Notes under the pieces: generated by a model | The model's database searches: none | The model's input: only the letters and a program-made list of their open reading frames with translations | Told to the model about the DNA's origin: nothing | Position numbers and translations under genes: made by a program | NCBI GenBank assembly: GCA_017626555.1 | Contig: JAGAIM010000062.1 | Span: forward strand, 26,577-90,576 | Length of the DNA: 64,000 nt | Direction: 5' to 3' | Origin: Bacteroidales bacterium | Lineage (GTDB): Bacteria > Bacteroidota > Bacteroidia > Bacteroidales > UBA932 | Shown: positions 53,913 through 62,596 of the stretch, piece after piece | Layout of the letters: every line of letters starts with the position of its first letter | How positions within the stretch are numbered: position 1 is the stretch's first letter

Positions 53913-54986
53913 ATGGCAAAAAGAAAAGTGATCTGCGGAGTTCAGCAGGTCGGAATCGGAGTAAGAAACGTAGAGGAGTCCTGGGCCTGGTACAAGGATG
54001 TATTCGGATTTGACATCAAACTTTTCGGTGATGTAGGAGTAGCGGAGAGGATGCTTCCTTACACAGGAGGAAAACCTCAGCCAAGATATGCTATTCTGGT
54101 GTTGAATCTGCGCGGAGGCGGTGGATTCGAGGTATGGGAACCACGCGAGCGTGAACTGAACTATATCAAGTTCACTCCAGAGTTCGGCGACTACGGCATC
54201 TTTGCCTGCAAAGTAAAGTCTCGTGATGTCAGGGCGGCATACGAGGAAATGAAGAAGAAAGGCGTAAATATCCTGACTTCACCTTGTGCCAATCCTGCAG
54301 GCAAAGAACATTTCTTCGTTCTGGATCCTTGGAACAACCTCTTTGATATTGAGTCGGATGACTACTGCTTCTATAATGAAGACAAGAACACCGGTGGAAA
54401 CAATGGTGCCACACTTGGAGTTTCCGATATGGAGAAGTCCATCAAGTTCTACAGTTCGATTATGGACTATGATAAGATAGAATATGATGTGACTGACGTA
54501 TTTGAAGACCTCAAGGGAGTTCCGGGCGGCAATTATAGATTGCGTAGGGTGATGCTGACAAGATCGAAGCCGATTGAAGGACCGCTCAGCGAAGTTATGG
54601 GAACGTCCCATATAGAATTGGTACAGAGGATCGCTGAGGAGAATGTGCCTGCACCTCGCAAATTATACGAAGGCCGCCTCTGGGGAGATCCCGGATTCAT
54701 TCACCTCTGTTTCGACATCAGGAATATGGAAGAGATCCGTAAGGCTGCATCTGCTCTCGGCCACGAGTTCGTATGCGATGGAGGCCGCGATTTCAAGATG
54801 GGAGAAGCCAATGGTCACTTCACATACGTAGAGGATCCCGACGGCACATTGATCGAGTTCGTGGAGACATTCAAGATTCCTATTCTCAAGAAGTTCGGCA
54901 TCTATCTCCATCTGGAGAACCGCGATGACACCAAGCCGCTTCCTGGCTGGATACTTAAGTGTCTGAGATTTATGAAGAGCAAATAA
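53913..54986 (+). CDS. Two-domain VOC (glyoxalase/bleomycin-resistance fold) protein
   Basis: The ATG at 53913 (MAKRKVICGVQQVGIGVRN) gives 357 residues; an upstream ATG lies within the SDR gene. Two VOC domains are seen: the first (about 9-130) with VGIGVRNVEESWAWYKDVFGFD and KEHFFVLDPWNNLFDIE, the second (about 150-320) with LGVSDMEKSIKFYSSIMDYD, GFIHLCFDIRNMEEI and YVEDPDGTLIEFVETF. Such proteins are metal-dependent dioxygenases, isomerases or lyases; none can be chosen here. A 17-bp hairpin terminator follows 2 nt after the stop. Confidence 0.88.
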   Translation: MAKRKVICGVQQVGIGVRNVEESWAWYKDVFGFDIKLFGDVGVAERMLPYTGGKPQPRYAILVLNLRGGGGFEVWEPRERELNYIKFTPEFGDYGIFACKVKSRDVRAAYEEMKKKGVNILTSPCANPAGKEHFFVLDPWNNLFDIESDDYCFYNEDKNTGGNNGATLGVSDMEKSIKFYSSIMDYDKIEYDVTDVFEDLKGVPGGNYRLRRVMLTRSKPIEGPLSEVMGTSHIELVQRIAEENVPAPRKLYEGRLWGDPGFIHLCFDIRNMEEIRKAASALGHEFVCDGGRDFKMGEANGHFTYVEDPDGTLIEFVETFKIPILKKFGIYLHLENRDDTKPLPGWILKCLRFMKSK

Positions 54987-54988
54987 AC

Positions 54989-55025
54989 ATCAAAATCCTG
55001 AAGATCAGATCTTCAGGATTTTGAT
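54989..55025. terminator. Bidirectional terminator between VOC and metallophosphoesterase genes
   Basis: A perfect 17-bp stem, left arm 54989-55005 and right arm 55009-55025, with a 3-nt loop (CAG). A run of A on the left and T on the right serves both strands. It separates convergent genes. Confidence 0.88.
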
Positions 55026-55032
55026 TATAAAC

Positions 55033-55854
55033 TCAGATGTTCAGTAGTTGATCCGATATGGTGCCGTCTGCAATGGTGATGACACGGATCGAAGGCTGGG
55101 CATCTCCTATCTGGAATGCTACGGATGTGGTTGTCCGTACCGGGATTCCGGAATATTCGCCAGATGAATTGTTGTGAAGATGGCCGGCATAGAGGGCATC
55201 GACATCCTTTTCCTGGCATAGGTCGAAATATCTCTGCCTCTTTGATTTCTGAATCTGGAAATATCCGTCCTCTTCATCAACTTCTTCCAGAAAGAACGGA
55301 TGATGGGAAAAGACAAGCGTAACTTCATCCTCGTCCTCCTTGTTCAGAACATCTGTCAGCCATCCGTACTGAGATTCTTCCTCAGGATCGTCATACTTTA
55401 TGAGATTGGAATTGATTCCGACCAATCGGACTCCCCTTTCGCAAAGGACAAAACGATCCTCTACATATCTTTCTGTAAAAGGAGATGAGTCCACCGCACC
55501 TTCCCCGATTATCACATCGTGGTTTCCTGGAATATGAAGGACATTTATAGATGGATCTATGGCTGAGATCACATCTGCAAACGTATCCCACTGCTCATCA
55601 TTGTAGTAACGGTGTACCTGGTCACCGGTAAAAATGACAGCATCCGGCTTCATTTCATTGACCAGCATTACCGCTTTTGTCAGGCAGTCTATCTCGTATG
55701 TCAGGTCATTTACATATTCTGTCCCTTCTTTCTTGCTTTTGTCAGCAGCAGTGAATCCAAGTTGTGCATCAGCAATCTGAACGATGACGTAGGGCCTGTC
55801 TGCGCATCCCACCAAAGAAAGCACAACCGACAAAAATAAAACTATCTTTCTCAT
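55033..55854 (-). CDS. Calcineurin-like metallophosphoesterase lipoprotein
   Basis: The 273-residue protein has a lipoprotein signal with lipobox LVGC (Cys17). Metallophosphatase motifs are VQIADAQLGF (D-x-Q instead of the usual D-x-H), VIFTGDQVHRY, LHIPGNHDV, LVFSHHPFF and ALYAGHLHNN. The first motif has Gln where most members have His, but the remaining metal ligands are in place. Substrate is unknown. It follows rluA by 10 nt on the minus strand. Confidence 0.9.
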   Translation of the reverse strand: MRKIVLFLSVVLSLVGCADRPYVIVQIADAQLGFTAADKSKKEGTEYVNDLTYEIDCLTKAVMLVNEMKPDAVIFTGDQVHRYYNDEQWDTFADVISAIDPSINVLHIPGNHDVIIGEGAVDSSPFTERYVEDRFVLCERGVRLVGINSNLIKYDDPEEESQYGWLTDVLNKEDEDEVTLVFSHHPFFLEEVDEEDGYFQIQKSKRQRYFDLCQEKDVDALYAGHLHNNSSGEYSGIPVRTTTSVAFQIGDAQPSIRVITIADGTISDQLLNI

Positions 55855-55864
55855 ATTCAGTAAT

Positions 55865-56575
55865 TTAAATTCCCTTCCAAGTCGATGGAACCGGAGCCTC
55901 TATTGTCATCTCCTCCTTCTTCACAGGATGCACGAAAGTGATCCTGCGGGCGTGAAGTGAAATACCGCCGTCCGGATTTGATCTTGGAGACCCATATTTA
56001 AGGTCACCCTTTATCGGACATCCGAGATGTGAAAGTTGGCAGCGGATCTGATGATGACGCCCTGTCAGAAGTTCGACCTCGACAAGCCAGTAGCGGTCTG
56101 TCTTGCCAATCTGCCTGTAGTTCAGTCTGGCAAGTTTGGCATCCTTTCTCATTGCTCCGGGACGGCACACGTATGATTTGTTCTGCTTCTCGTTACGCCA
56201 AAGCATATCTTCAAGACGACCTTCGGAAGGCTTTGGTTCGGCACACACCAATGCCCAATAGAATTTATGGACATCAGAATCTCTGAACATAGCATTCAGG
56301 CGCTCCAGAGCCTTGGAAGTCTTTGCCAATACGGTAATTCCGCTCACAGGACGATCCAGACGATGAGGCAGCCCCACAAAGACCTGTCCCGGCTTTGAAT
56401 CGCGCTGCGCTATGAACGCCTTGTATTTCTCACTCAAAGGTTCATCCCCGGTCTTGTCACCTTGTACTATCTCCCCGACCTTCTTGTTCACCACAAGAAG
56501 ATGGTTATCCTCATAAAGTATTCTTGAAGCGAGGTCATTGAATTCCCCGACAGACAGTTCTCTATAGATTTTCAT
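55865..56575 (-). CDS. RluA-family pseudouridine synthase
   Basis: The 236-residue protein has the catalytic domain without an S4 domain. Motifs are ILYEDNHLLVVNKKVGE, HRLDRPVSGITVLAKTSKAL with catalytic Asp74, and LLTGRHHQIRCQLSHLGCPI. It isomerises uridine in rRNA or tRNA; the exact site cannot be told. It is followed by the metallophosphoesterase gene after 10 nt. On the minus strand TATTTTTG sits right before the ATG and may be a -7 element. Confidence 0.92.
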   Translation of the reverse strand: MKIYRELSVGEFNDLASRILYEDNHLLVVNKKVGEIVQGDKTGDEPLSEKYKAFIAQRDSKPGQVFVGLPHRLDRPVSGITVLAKTSKALERLNAMFRDSDVHKFYWALVCAEPKPSEGRLEDMLWRNEKQNKSYVCRPGAMRKDAKLARLNYRQIGKTDRYWLVEVELLTGRHHQIRCQLSHLGCPIKGDLKYGSPRSNPDGGISLHARRITFVHPVKKEEMTIEAPVPSTWKGI

Positions 56576-56767
56576 AACGCAAAAATAGCAAATATGTCAT
56601 TATGAAAGTCACCTTGTCACCAAAAAACTGACATTTTGACATATATTTCCGTCGTCTGAGGATTGGCACAAGTTTCGATAATATCCCTGACATCACGTAA
56701 ATGTCACTTCGAATTTAACGAGGGATTTTTACAGAAATTGATAATAAATTAAAACATATAAATAATT
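56576..56767. promoter_or_regulatory. Divergent regulatory region between rluA and dnaK
   Basis: This 192-nt stretch carries no gene. On the minus strand TATTTTTG abuts the rluA start. On the plus strand, TTGGCACAAGTTTCGA at about 56664-56680 has the -24 half (TGGCAC) of a sigma-54 promoter but a poor -12 half (TCGA instead of TTGC), so it is noted only as a weak candidate for dnaK. No CIRCE element was seen. Confidence 0.3.
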
Positions 56768-58666
56768 ATGGGAAAAATCATTGGAATTGACCTCGGAACC
56801 ACCAACTCCTGCGTGGCAGTGATGGAAGGTAACGAACCTACAGTCATCATCAACAACGAAGGACAGAGAACAACACCTTCAGTAGTTGCATTCACCGACG
56901 GCGGTGAAAGAAAGATCGGTAACCCTGCAAAGCGTCAGGCTATCACCAATCCTCACAAGACAATCTTCTCTATCAAGAGATTTATGGGTGAGAAGTACAG
57001 CCAGGTGACAGGAGACATCAACCGCGTGCCTTACAAGGTTGTCAAGGGAGACAACGACACTCCACGTGTCGATATAGACGGTCGTCTTTATTCACCACAG
57101 GAGATCTCGGCTATGATTCTCCAGAAAATGAAGAAGACTGCAGAGGAATATCTTGGACAGGAGGTTACAGAGGCTGTGATCACAGTTCCTGCATACTTCT
57201 CTGACTCACAGCGTCAGGCTACAAAAGAGGCTGGCCAGATTGCAGGTCTTGACGTAAAGCGTATCATCAACGAGCCTACAGCCGCTGCGCTTGCGTACGG
57301 CCTTGACAAGCAGAACAAAGATATGAAGATCGCCGTTTATGACCTCGGTGGCGGTACATTCGATATCTCTATTATGGATCTCGGAGACGGCGTATTCGAA
57401 GTTCTCTCGACAAACGGTGACACTCACCTCGGAGGTGATGACTTCGACCAGGTGATCATCGACTGGCTCGCATCAGAGTTCGCATCGGAGAACGGAGGCA
57501 TCGACCTCAAGAAGGATCCTATGGCTCTTCAGAGACTCAAGGAGGCAGCAGAGAAGGCAAAGATCGAACTCTCAAGCCAGACTTCAACTGAGATCAACCT
57601 TCCTTACATTATGCCTGTTGACGGTGTTCCTAAGCACCTTGTCAAGACTCTCACCAGGGCTAAGTTCGAGCAACTCGCAGACCACCTCATCCAGAAGACT
57701 ATCGAGCCTTGCCGCAAGGCTCTCCAGGATGCAGGAATCAGCGCATCAGAGATAAGCGAGGTACTCCTCGTAGGAGGTTCTACACGTATCCCTGCTATCC
57801 AGGCAGTTGTAGAGAAGTTCTTCGGAAAGGCTCCTAACAAGAGCGTGAACCCAGACGAAGTTGTGGCTATGGGTGCTGCAATCCAGGGTGGAGTGCTAGC
57901 AGGTGACGTGAAGGACGTGCTTCTCCTCGACGTGACTCCGCTTTCACTCGGTATCGAGACTCTCGGAGGCGTTATGACAAAACTCATCGAGGCCAACACC
58001 ACTATCCCTACAAGAAAGTCACAGGTATTCTCTACAGCCGCTGACAACCAGCCTGCAGTTGATGTACACGTACTTCAGGGAGAGCGTCCTATGGCTAAGG
58101 ACAACAAACTCATCGGCAACTTCATCCTTGACGGTATCGCACCGGCTCCAAGAGGAGTCCCACAGATCGAAGTAACATTCGACATCGACGCAAACGGTAT
58201 CCTCAACGTATCAGCCAAGGACAAGGCTACAGGCAAGGAGCAGAACATCCGCATCGAGGCTTCATCAGGACTTTCTGACGCAGAGATCCAGAGGATGAGG
58301 GATGAGGCGAAGGCTAACGAGGCTGCAGACAAGGCTGAGAAGGAGCGTATCGACAAGATCAACAATGCTGACGGTATGTGCTTCCAGACAGAGAAGAATC
58401 TCAAGGAGTACGGCGACAAGATTCCGGCTGAGAAGAAGACTGCAATCGAGAATGCAATGAACTCACTCAAGGAGGCTGTCAAGGCTCAGAACATCGCAGA
58501 CATCGACAAGTACAACGCAGAACTCGAGGCCGCTTGGCACGCAGCATCAGAAGATATGGCAAAGGCAGCACAGGCTGGCCCTCAGCCAGGTGCACAGCAG
58601 GGTCCTTTCAATGGTCAGGCAGGTCCTCAGGGCGGAGCAGACGACCAGGGAGTTGACGAGCAGTAA
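56768..58666 (+). CDS. dnaK: Molecular chaperone DnaK (Hsp70)
   Basis: The 632-residue protein has the ATPase domain motifs [64 protein letters not shown] and [14 protein letters not shown]. The substrate-binding domain opens [18 protein letters not shown], and the C-terminal lid ends in a Gln/Gly-rich tail with the acidic DDQGVDEQ. It is the full-length cytosolic Hsp70. No dnaJ or grpE lies next to it. Downstream lies the degenerate region rather than a simple terminator. Confidence 0.98.
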   Translation: MGKIIGIDLGTTNSCVAVMEGNEPTVIINNEGQRTTPSVVAFTDGGERKIGNPAKRQAITNPHKTIFSIKRFMGEKYSQVTGDINRVPYKVVKGDNDTPRVDIDGRLYSPQEISAMILQKMKKTAEEYLGQEVTEAVITVPAYFSDSQRQATKEAGQIAGLDVKRIINEPTAAALAYGLDKQNKDMKIAVYDLGGGTFDISIMDLGDGVFEVLSTNGDTHLGGDDFDQVIIDWLASEFASENGGIDLKKDPMALQRLKEAAEKAKIELSSQTSTEINLPYIMPVDGVPKHLVKTLTRAKFEQLADHLIQKTIEPCRKALQDAGISASEISEVLLVGGSTRIPAIQAVVEKFFGKAPNKSVNPDEVVAMGAAIQGGVLAGDVKDVLLLDVTPLSLGIETLGGVMTKLIEANTTIPTRKSQVFSTAADNQPAVDVHVLQGERPMAKDNKLIGNFILDGIAPAPRGVPQIEVTFDIDANGILNVSAKDKATGKEQNIRIEASSGLSDAEIQRMRDEAKANEAADKAEKERIDKINNADGMCFQTEKNLKEYGDKIPAEKKTAIENAMNSLKEAVKAQNIADIDKYNAELEAAWHAASEDMAKAAQAGPQPGAQQGPFNGQAGPQGGADDQGVDEQ

Positions 58667-58713
58667 TAACTGATTGACATTATATATGAAAGAGGGTGGC
58701 TAATAAGTTGATG

Positions 58714-58863
58714 TGACCCCGAAAGTTGGACGGTTTAACATTATTAAGAGGCGCTCTTAGATTGGAATAAAGCTCGGTATTGCACCGGGCTTTTTCCATT
58801 TAGCCTCAGTTTGATTCTATCATTATTGTAGTAGCGTATGTACTTAACCAGTTCCGACTTCAT
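58714..58863 (-). mobile_element. IS3-family (IS150-like) remnant: transposase C-terminus and terminal repeat
   Basis: On the minus strand 58863-58744 encodes 39 residues ending SPVQYRALFQSKSAS and a stop. The stretch KYIRYYNNDRIKLRLNGKSP is the classic C-terminal end of IS150-type OrfB transposases. Just beyond the stop lies TGACCCCGAAAGTTGGACGG (58714-58733), which looks like an IS3-family terminal repeat. The rest of the element is missing; before residue 1 the sequence is unrelated. Confidence 0.85.
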
Positions 58864-58880
58864 CCCTCCCACCGCTATCG

Positions 58881-58923
58881 CGGCGTGTCCCTCCCTCTAA
58901 CGTGTCCGAGGGTGGACACGCCG
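58881..58923. repeat. GC-rich hairpin in the dnaK-mltG degenerate region
   Basis: A 10-bp stem (CGGCGTGTCC 58881-58890, GGACACGCCG 58914-58923) has an inner stem CCCTC (58893-58897) with GAGGG (58908-58912). It lies where the IS3 remnant is cut off. The CCCTC/GAGGG core recalls the hairpin inside the palindrome at 39070-39084. Confidence 0.6.
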
Positions 58924-58935
58924 GCCAAACTTACC

Positions 58936-59050
58936 CTATCTCCTCTCTACAACTGCATCATATCCGTTTGAGATCATCTTTCTGATATTATGGGCTACAA
59001 CTATAGTGGAGAACTCTGCTTTCAACTGCCCTGCTGGCAGTTCTAGTGAA
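58936..59050 (-). pseudogene. C-terminal remnant of a second transposase (IS1182/IS5-like)
   Basis: A minus-strand frame ending at a TAG (58938-58936) reads SLELPAGQLKAEFSTIVVAH then NIRKMISNGYDAVVERR. The phrase AHNIRKM preceded by a short hydrophobic strand is typical of the end of DDE transposases of the IS1182/IS5 kind. Further upstream no matching sequence is seen. Family assignment is by motif only. Confidence 0.55.
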
Positions 59051-59149
59051 TTTTGCCTACACAAACTTCACTATAACAAGCCGGAAAACCTCAGAAGCAA
59101 CGACCTTCCAGACTTCTAGTGAATTGTACCAGCACAATCTTCACTAGAA
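59041..59149. repeat. Two direct copies of a TTCTAGTGAA hairpin unit
   Basis: Copy one: TTCTAGTGAA (59041-59050) with TTCACTATAA (59067-59076), one mismatch. Copy two: TTCTAGTGAA (59114-59123) with TTCACTAGAA (59140-59149), perfect. Each unit is 36 nt and they start 73 nt apart. A further small hairpin (AACTGCC 59024-59030, GGCAGTT 59036-59042) abuts copy one. They could be ends of a lost small element. Confidence 0.65.
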
Positions 59150-59156
59150 CTTACAT

Positions 59157-59314
59157 ATCGGAGTAGGCGGTCTGGTTGACTTCATCCACGGAGCCTCCCT
59201 CGCGCCTCAGGGCAAGGCTATCATCGCAATGCCTTCTACCACCAACAAAGGAGGCAGCAAGATCGCGCCGCCTTCGAACGCTTCGACCCGTACTACCATA
59301 TCGTGAAGATCTAA
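59157..59314 (+). pseudogene. Remnant of an acetyl-CoA hydrolase/CoA-transferase family gene
   Basis: From 59157 the frame reads IGVGGLVDFIHGASLAPQGK then AIIAMPSTTNKGGSKIAP, which matches the GxGGxxDFxRGAxxSxxGKxIIAxPST segment of acetyl-CoA hydrolase and butyrate/succinyl CoA-transferases. It meets a TGA at 59304. In another frame the tail reads FDPYYHIVKI with a TAA at 59312-59314, so a frameshift or joined fragment is likely. No start or other family parts are present. Confidence 0.7.
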
Positions 59315-59328
59315 TCCGGTTGAACCAG

Positions 59329-59444
59329 ACCGGTGTGATATAAAACGCACATTTTATGTATCACCGGTGCAGATATCACCCCAGATTGATGTAAAACCAA
59401 TACCGGTGCTACACAAATCTACTCATTTGTGTAGCACCGGTATT
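59329..59444. terminator. Tandem ACCGGT hairpins
   Basis: The second hairpin is a perfect 19-bp stem (59399-59417 with 59426-59444) and an 8-nt loop, ending in TATTTAATTT on the plus strand. The first is imperfect (59329-59368) and bounded by ACCGGT on both arms. Four ACCGGT copies lie at 59329, 59363, 59402 and 59436. They may be terminators left from the lost CoA-transferase gene. Confidence 0.7.
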
Positions 59445-59485
59445 TAATTTATAATCCATCTGAACAAGAATGAGTGTTGTATATA

Positions 59486-59558
59486 AAACCATCAGTCCCT
59501 GCCAAAGGAAAGCAGAAGTATAGGGAAATGCTTTCCTCCCGGCAGGGACTGATGGTTT
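59486..59558 (-). terminator. Long terminator hairpin after mltG
   Basis: An outer perfect 18-bp stem (59486-59503 and 59541-59558) encloses an inner 8-bp stem (GGAAAGCA 59507-59514, TGCTTTCC 59529-59536). It lies 18 nt beyond the mltG stop and is followed on the minus strand by TTTTATATAC-like sequence. Confidence 0.82.
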
Positions 59559-59576
59559 GTCTAGCAGGATTACCTG

Positions 59577-60635
59577 TTATTTCGCGGCGGCAGCAGCGGC
59601 CTTGGCCTTGCGGCGGGCGGTGAGTTCGCGCTGGAAGGCACGGGCATTCTTGAGATGTTCTGTATAAGTGACTGCAAACCTGTGAGTTCCGTCAAAGGCA
59701 GGACTGGCGCAGAAATAGATGTAGTTATGCTTGTCGGGATTGAGGACTGCATCCAGGCAGGCCTTTGGAGGTACATTGATCGGAGCAGGCGGCAGACCGA
59801 CGTGCTTGTAGGTATTGTATGGAGAGTCAACCGTAAGATGCTTCTTCAGGATACGGTCGAGGGTATAGTCATAGCAGAAGGCAATGGTCGGATCGGCCTG
59901 CAGTTTCATTCCCTTCTTGTAGCGGTTGAGATAAACTCCTGCAATGACAGGATATTCGAACGGCTTCAGAGTCTCGCCACTTACTATGGAAGCCATCACC
60001 GAGACCTCCATCGGCGTGAGCCCCTGATTCTTAGCCTTCGCAAGACGTTCCTGTGTCCAGAAAGCATCATATTCTTTCTTCAAACGATCGAATATTTCCT
60101 TTATCGATGCCGTCCAGTACATTTCGTATGTATCGGGAAGGATCATTGCAAAGACATTCTCCGGAGTGAAGCCATAATTGGCAAGAAACATTTCATCGTT
60201 GAGAGCGTCAGCAACTGAAGCCGAATCAACCATCATCTGGGAACTGATCCTCTGGGCTATGCGGTCTTTCTTGCGCAAGGTTCCCGACAAAGTCATATTC
60301 TGTGGCGTCTGCCAGCCGAACACCAGCATACGTGCCACGTATATGCTTGTAGAAGACGGATCTACGACATAACGTCCAGGCTTCATCTTTTGCGCTACTT
60401 CCATCTTGGAGAATGCACGCTGAAGGCTCTTCGGACGCAAGGTACCGGCTCCAGTCAGAAGGGAATCCATAACTTGGGATGCATTCATCTCGGGACGCAC
60501 ATAAAGCACATACTTCTGTGTGAAGTTAGGCTTCTTGTTATCGCTGTAATATCTTCCGAAAACGAATCCTGCGGCACCGGCAAGCAACACTGCAACTGCC
60601 AGGCCCACCAGGCTTATCTTCAATCTCACTGTCAT
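59577..60635 (-). CDS. mltG: Endolytic murein transglycosylase MltG (YceG family)
   Basis: The 352-residue protein has an N-terminal membrane helix (about 8-27) and a LysM-like start, then the YceG core: ILPDTYEMYWTASIKEIFDRL, MASIVSGETLKPFEYPVIAGVYLNR with the conserved Glu221 of the xET motif, KLQADPTIAF, and PAPINVPPKACLDAVLNPDKHNYIYFCA. In many relatives the motif reads EEET or EKET; here it is SGET, but the Glu equivalent to E. coli E218 is kept. It cuts nascent peptidoglycan strands. The C-terminus is Ala/Lys-rich. It starts 3 nt after the LysM-glucosaminidase stop. Confidence 0.95.
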   Translation of the reverse strand: MTVRLKISLVGLAVAVLLAGAAGFVFGRYYSDNKKPNFTQKYVLYVRPEMNASQVMDSLLTGAGTLRPKSLQRAFSKMEVAQKMKPGRYVVDPSSTSIYVARMLVFGWQTPQNMTLSGTLRKKDRIAQRISSQMMVDSASVADALNDEMFLANYGFTPENVFAMILPDTYEMYWTASIKEIFDRLKKEYDAFWTQERLAKAKNQGLTPMEVSVMASIVSGETLKPFEYPVIAGVYLNRYKKGMKLQADPTIAFCYDYTLDRILKKHLTVDSPYNTYKHVGLPPAPINVPPKACLDAVLNPDKHNYIYFCASPAFDGTHRFAVTYTEHLKNARAFQRELTARRKAKAAAAAAK

Positions 60636-60638
60636 ACC

Positions 60639-61646
60639 TTATTTCCTTAAAATTATAACATCACCATCCTTGAGCCTCCTGTCCGGCAGACAATCATTCA
60701 TCTTGCACAGTTTATCCAGACTTACTGCAAATCTCTGGGATATGTTACGGAGATTCTCATTGGTTCCTTCCACAACGTATTTATCCATTCCATACGCCGC
60801 TTCCTTCTTCTTTTTCTGGAGATACACAATCGTACCAGGATACAAAGTCTCTTCTTCCTTCAGATCGTTGAATCTCAGGATTTCACGAAGGAAAAGGTTG
60901 TATCGCGCTGCAATGGAAGAATATGTTTCTCCTGCGGTTGCATAGACAAAAGGCACACCGTTCATAGAATACATCTGACGCGAAAGCGCAAAGTGGAAAG
61001 TCTCCCTCTGCTTTTCATCCAAAGGCTTAGCCTGCTCTATTACAGAAGGAGCCTGCGGACGCTCCTGAGGCTTTTTTTCATTTGATTTCTTTCTTTTACG
61101 CACCTTACGTTCAGCAGTATCCCTGGAAGATGGCTCTGTATCGAAACGATAAAGTTCGTGTTCTTCTATCAGCCTGATGAGTTTCTGAGGATAGGACGGA
61201 TCTGTAGCGTAACCAGCCTTTTTAAGTCCGTGTGCCCATCCTTTATAATCGGTGGGGTCGAGATCGAACAGGAATTTGTACCGGTCACGATAACGCAGAA
61301 AATCGGAATGATCACGGAATGAATCCTCTGGAGAGGGATATTTACGGAAGCATTCCCCTTTACGGTCATCATCATAATACATCTTTCCTCCGCTCCAGTT
61401 ATGGCATTTTATTCCGAAATGGTTATTTCCATCAACAGCCAGTTCAGACAGTCCGTAACGCGACTCAAGGAGCCCCTGGGCAAGGGTGATACTCGCCGGA
61501 ATGCCACTTCGGTACATTTCCTCAACGGCAAGGGCAGAGTAACGTTCGATGTACCTTTCCTGTGGAGATTTGTCATTTGCGGCATATAACGTCGTAGCAA
61601 CCAGGACACAGGTGGAAAGAAATAATATTAAAGATGCTCTTTTCAT
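60639..61646 (-). CDS. Secreted glucosaminidase with C-terminal LysM domains
   Basis: The 335-residue protein has a signal peptide (about 1-23). The GH73-type glucosaminidase domain (about 30-170) shows SGIPASITLAQGLLESRYGLS with catalytic-type Glu61, NNHFGIKCHNWSGG and GWAHGLKKAGYATDPSYPQKL. A basic linker (KVRKRKKSNEKKPQ) leads to two LysM repeats (about 236-282 and 290-334), for example YATAGETYSSIAARYNLFLREILRFN. It should hydrolyse peptidoglycan glycan strands. It forms an operon with mltG, both murein hydrolases. Confidence 0.93.
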   Translation of the reverse strand: MKRASLILFLSTCVLVATTLYAANDKSPQERYIERYSALAVEEMYRSGIPASITLAQGLLESRYGLSELAVDGNNHFGIKCHNWSGGKMYYDDDRKGECFRKYPSPEDSFRDHSDFLRYRDRYKFLFDLDPTDYKGWAHGLKKAGYATDPSYPQKLIRLIEEHELYRFDTEPSSRDTAERKVRKRKKSNEKKPQERPQAPSVIEQAKPLDEKQRETFHFALSRQMYSMNGVPFVYATAGETYSSIAARYNLFLREILRFNDLKEEETLYPGTIVYLQKKKKEAAYGMDKYVVEGTNENLRNISQRFAVSLDKLCKMNDCLPDRRLKDGDVIILRK

Positions 61647-61672
61647 ATATTTTCACATAAAATGCGAATATA

Positions 61673-62593
61673 CTAAATTTCCACGACATCCATATCCCGG
61701 GCAAGGTCTGTGGCCGGAAATATGGAGCGTAATTCATCCAGAAAGAAATCTACAGAAGTGAATCTGGATGAATAATGCCCCACCAAAAGTCTGCCCACAC
61801 CGGCTTCAAGAGCCGTCTGCGCAGCCTGCAATGTAGTGGAATGAAAAGTCTTCGCTGCCATCTCAGACATCTCTGCAGGGAAAGTGGCCTCGTGATAAAG
61901 AAGAGTCACTCCTCTAACCCAGTCTGCCAGTTCCGGGAATGGGGCAGTATCGCTGCAATATGCATAACTTCTTGGAGCATAAGGAATATACGCAGCCTCG
62001 GAATTAGGAATGACCACAGTCTCATCTCCTTCCTTACGTACCACATCCTCTCCTCTTTTGAGGGTCCCGATCTCTGCTATGGAAAGGTTGTACTTCGCAA
62101 TCGCCTCCTTATACACATTGTGCTGAGGCATCTTTTCACGGATTATGAAGCCGAATGCCTCCACCCTGTGATTCAATGGGAAAGCAAGAAGTTCTGTCCT
62201 TCTGTTTTCATAAATCAGTTCCGGAGCGGTCATTTTCAGTTCGGTCATATTCACTTCGTAAAGGAATCCCTCGCCGAAATTCGTCAGGAAGAATTGCAGG
62301 ACCGGCTTGAATGAGCCAGGAGCATAAATGTTCAAGGGCGCTGTACGACCAAGCATAGCCATTGTGGACAGAAGACCGAATATACCGAATATATGGTCTC
62401 CGTGAATATGGGAAATGCAGATATGTTCTATCTTCAGAAATGATATCCCAGCCTTTCTCATCTGCATCTGAGCCCCCTCGCCACAATCAATCATAAACAA
62501 GCGCCCACGTACATCAAGTACTTGGGCGCTCGGATATCTTTCTGTAGTGGGCAGAGCCGAAGCCGTGCCCAATACATTAAGAGTGAAATTCAT
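61673..62593 (-). CDS. rnz: Ribonuclease Z
   Basis: The 306-residue metallo-beta-lactamase-fold protein has MNFTLNVLGTASALPTTERY and the metal motif HIHGDH (His62, His64, Asp66, His67). Further metal ligands lie in CSDTAPF and LYHEATF, and GVGRLLVGHYSSRF closes the site. This is the full RNase Z set. It cuts tRNA precursors at the 3' end. It is 3 nt downstream of the S1 gene on the same strand, a pairing common in Bacteroidales. Confidence 0.96.
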   Translation of the reverse strand: MNFTLNVLGTASALPTTERYPSAQVLDVRGRLFMIDCGEGAQMQMRKAGISFLKIEHICISHIHGDHIFGIFGLLSTMAMLGRTAPLNIYAPGSFKPVLQFFLTNFGEGFLYEVNMTELKMTAPELIYENRRTELLAFPLNHRVEAFGFIIREKMPQHNVYKEAIAKYNLSIAEIGTLKRGEDVVRKEGDETVVIPNSEAAYIPYAPRSYAYCSDTAPFPELADWVRGVTLLYHEATFPAEMSEMAAKTFHSTTLQAAQTALEAGVGRLLVGHYSSRFTSVDFFLDELRSIFPATDLARDMDVVEI

Positions 62594-62596
62594 ATT

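Noticed and set aside
56664-56680. Sigma-54 promoter before dnaK.
   Set aside because: The TGGCAC half is good but the -12 half lacks the needed GC, so it is kept only as a weak candidate.
59270-59314. Frame-shifted tail AAFERFDPYYHIVKI as the CoA-transferase C-terminus.
   Set aside because: It does not resemble the known end of this family, so it is recorded only as part of the remnant.
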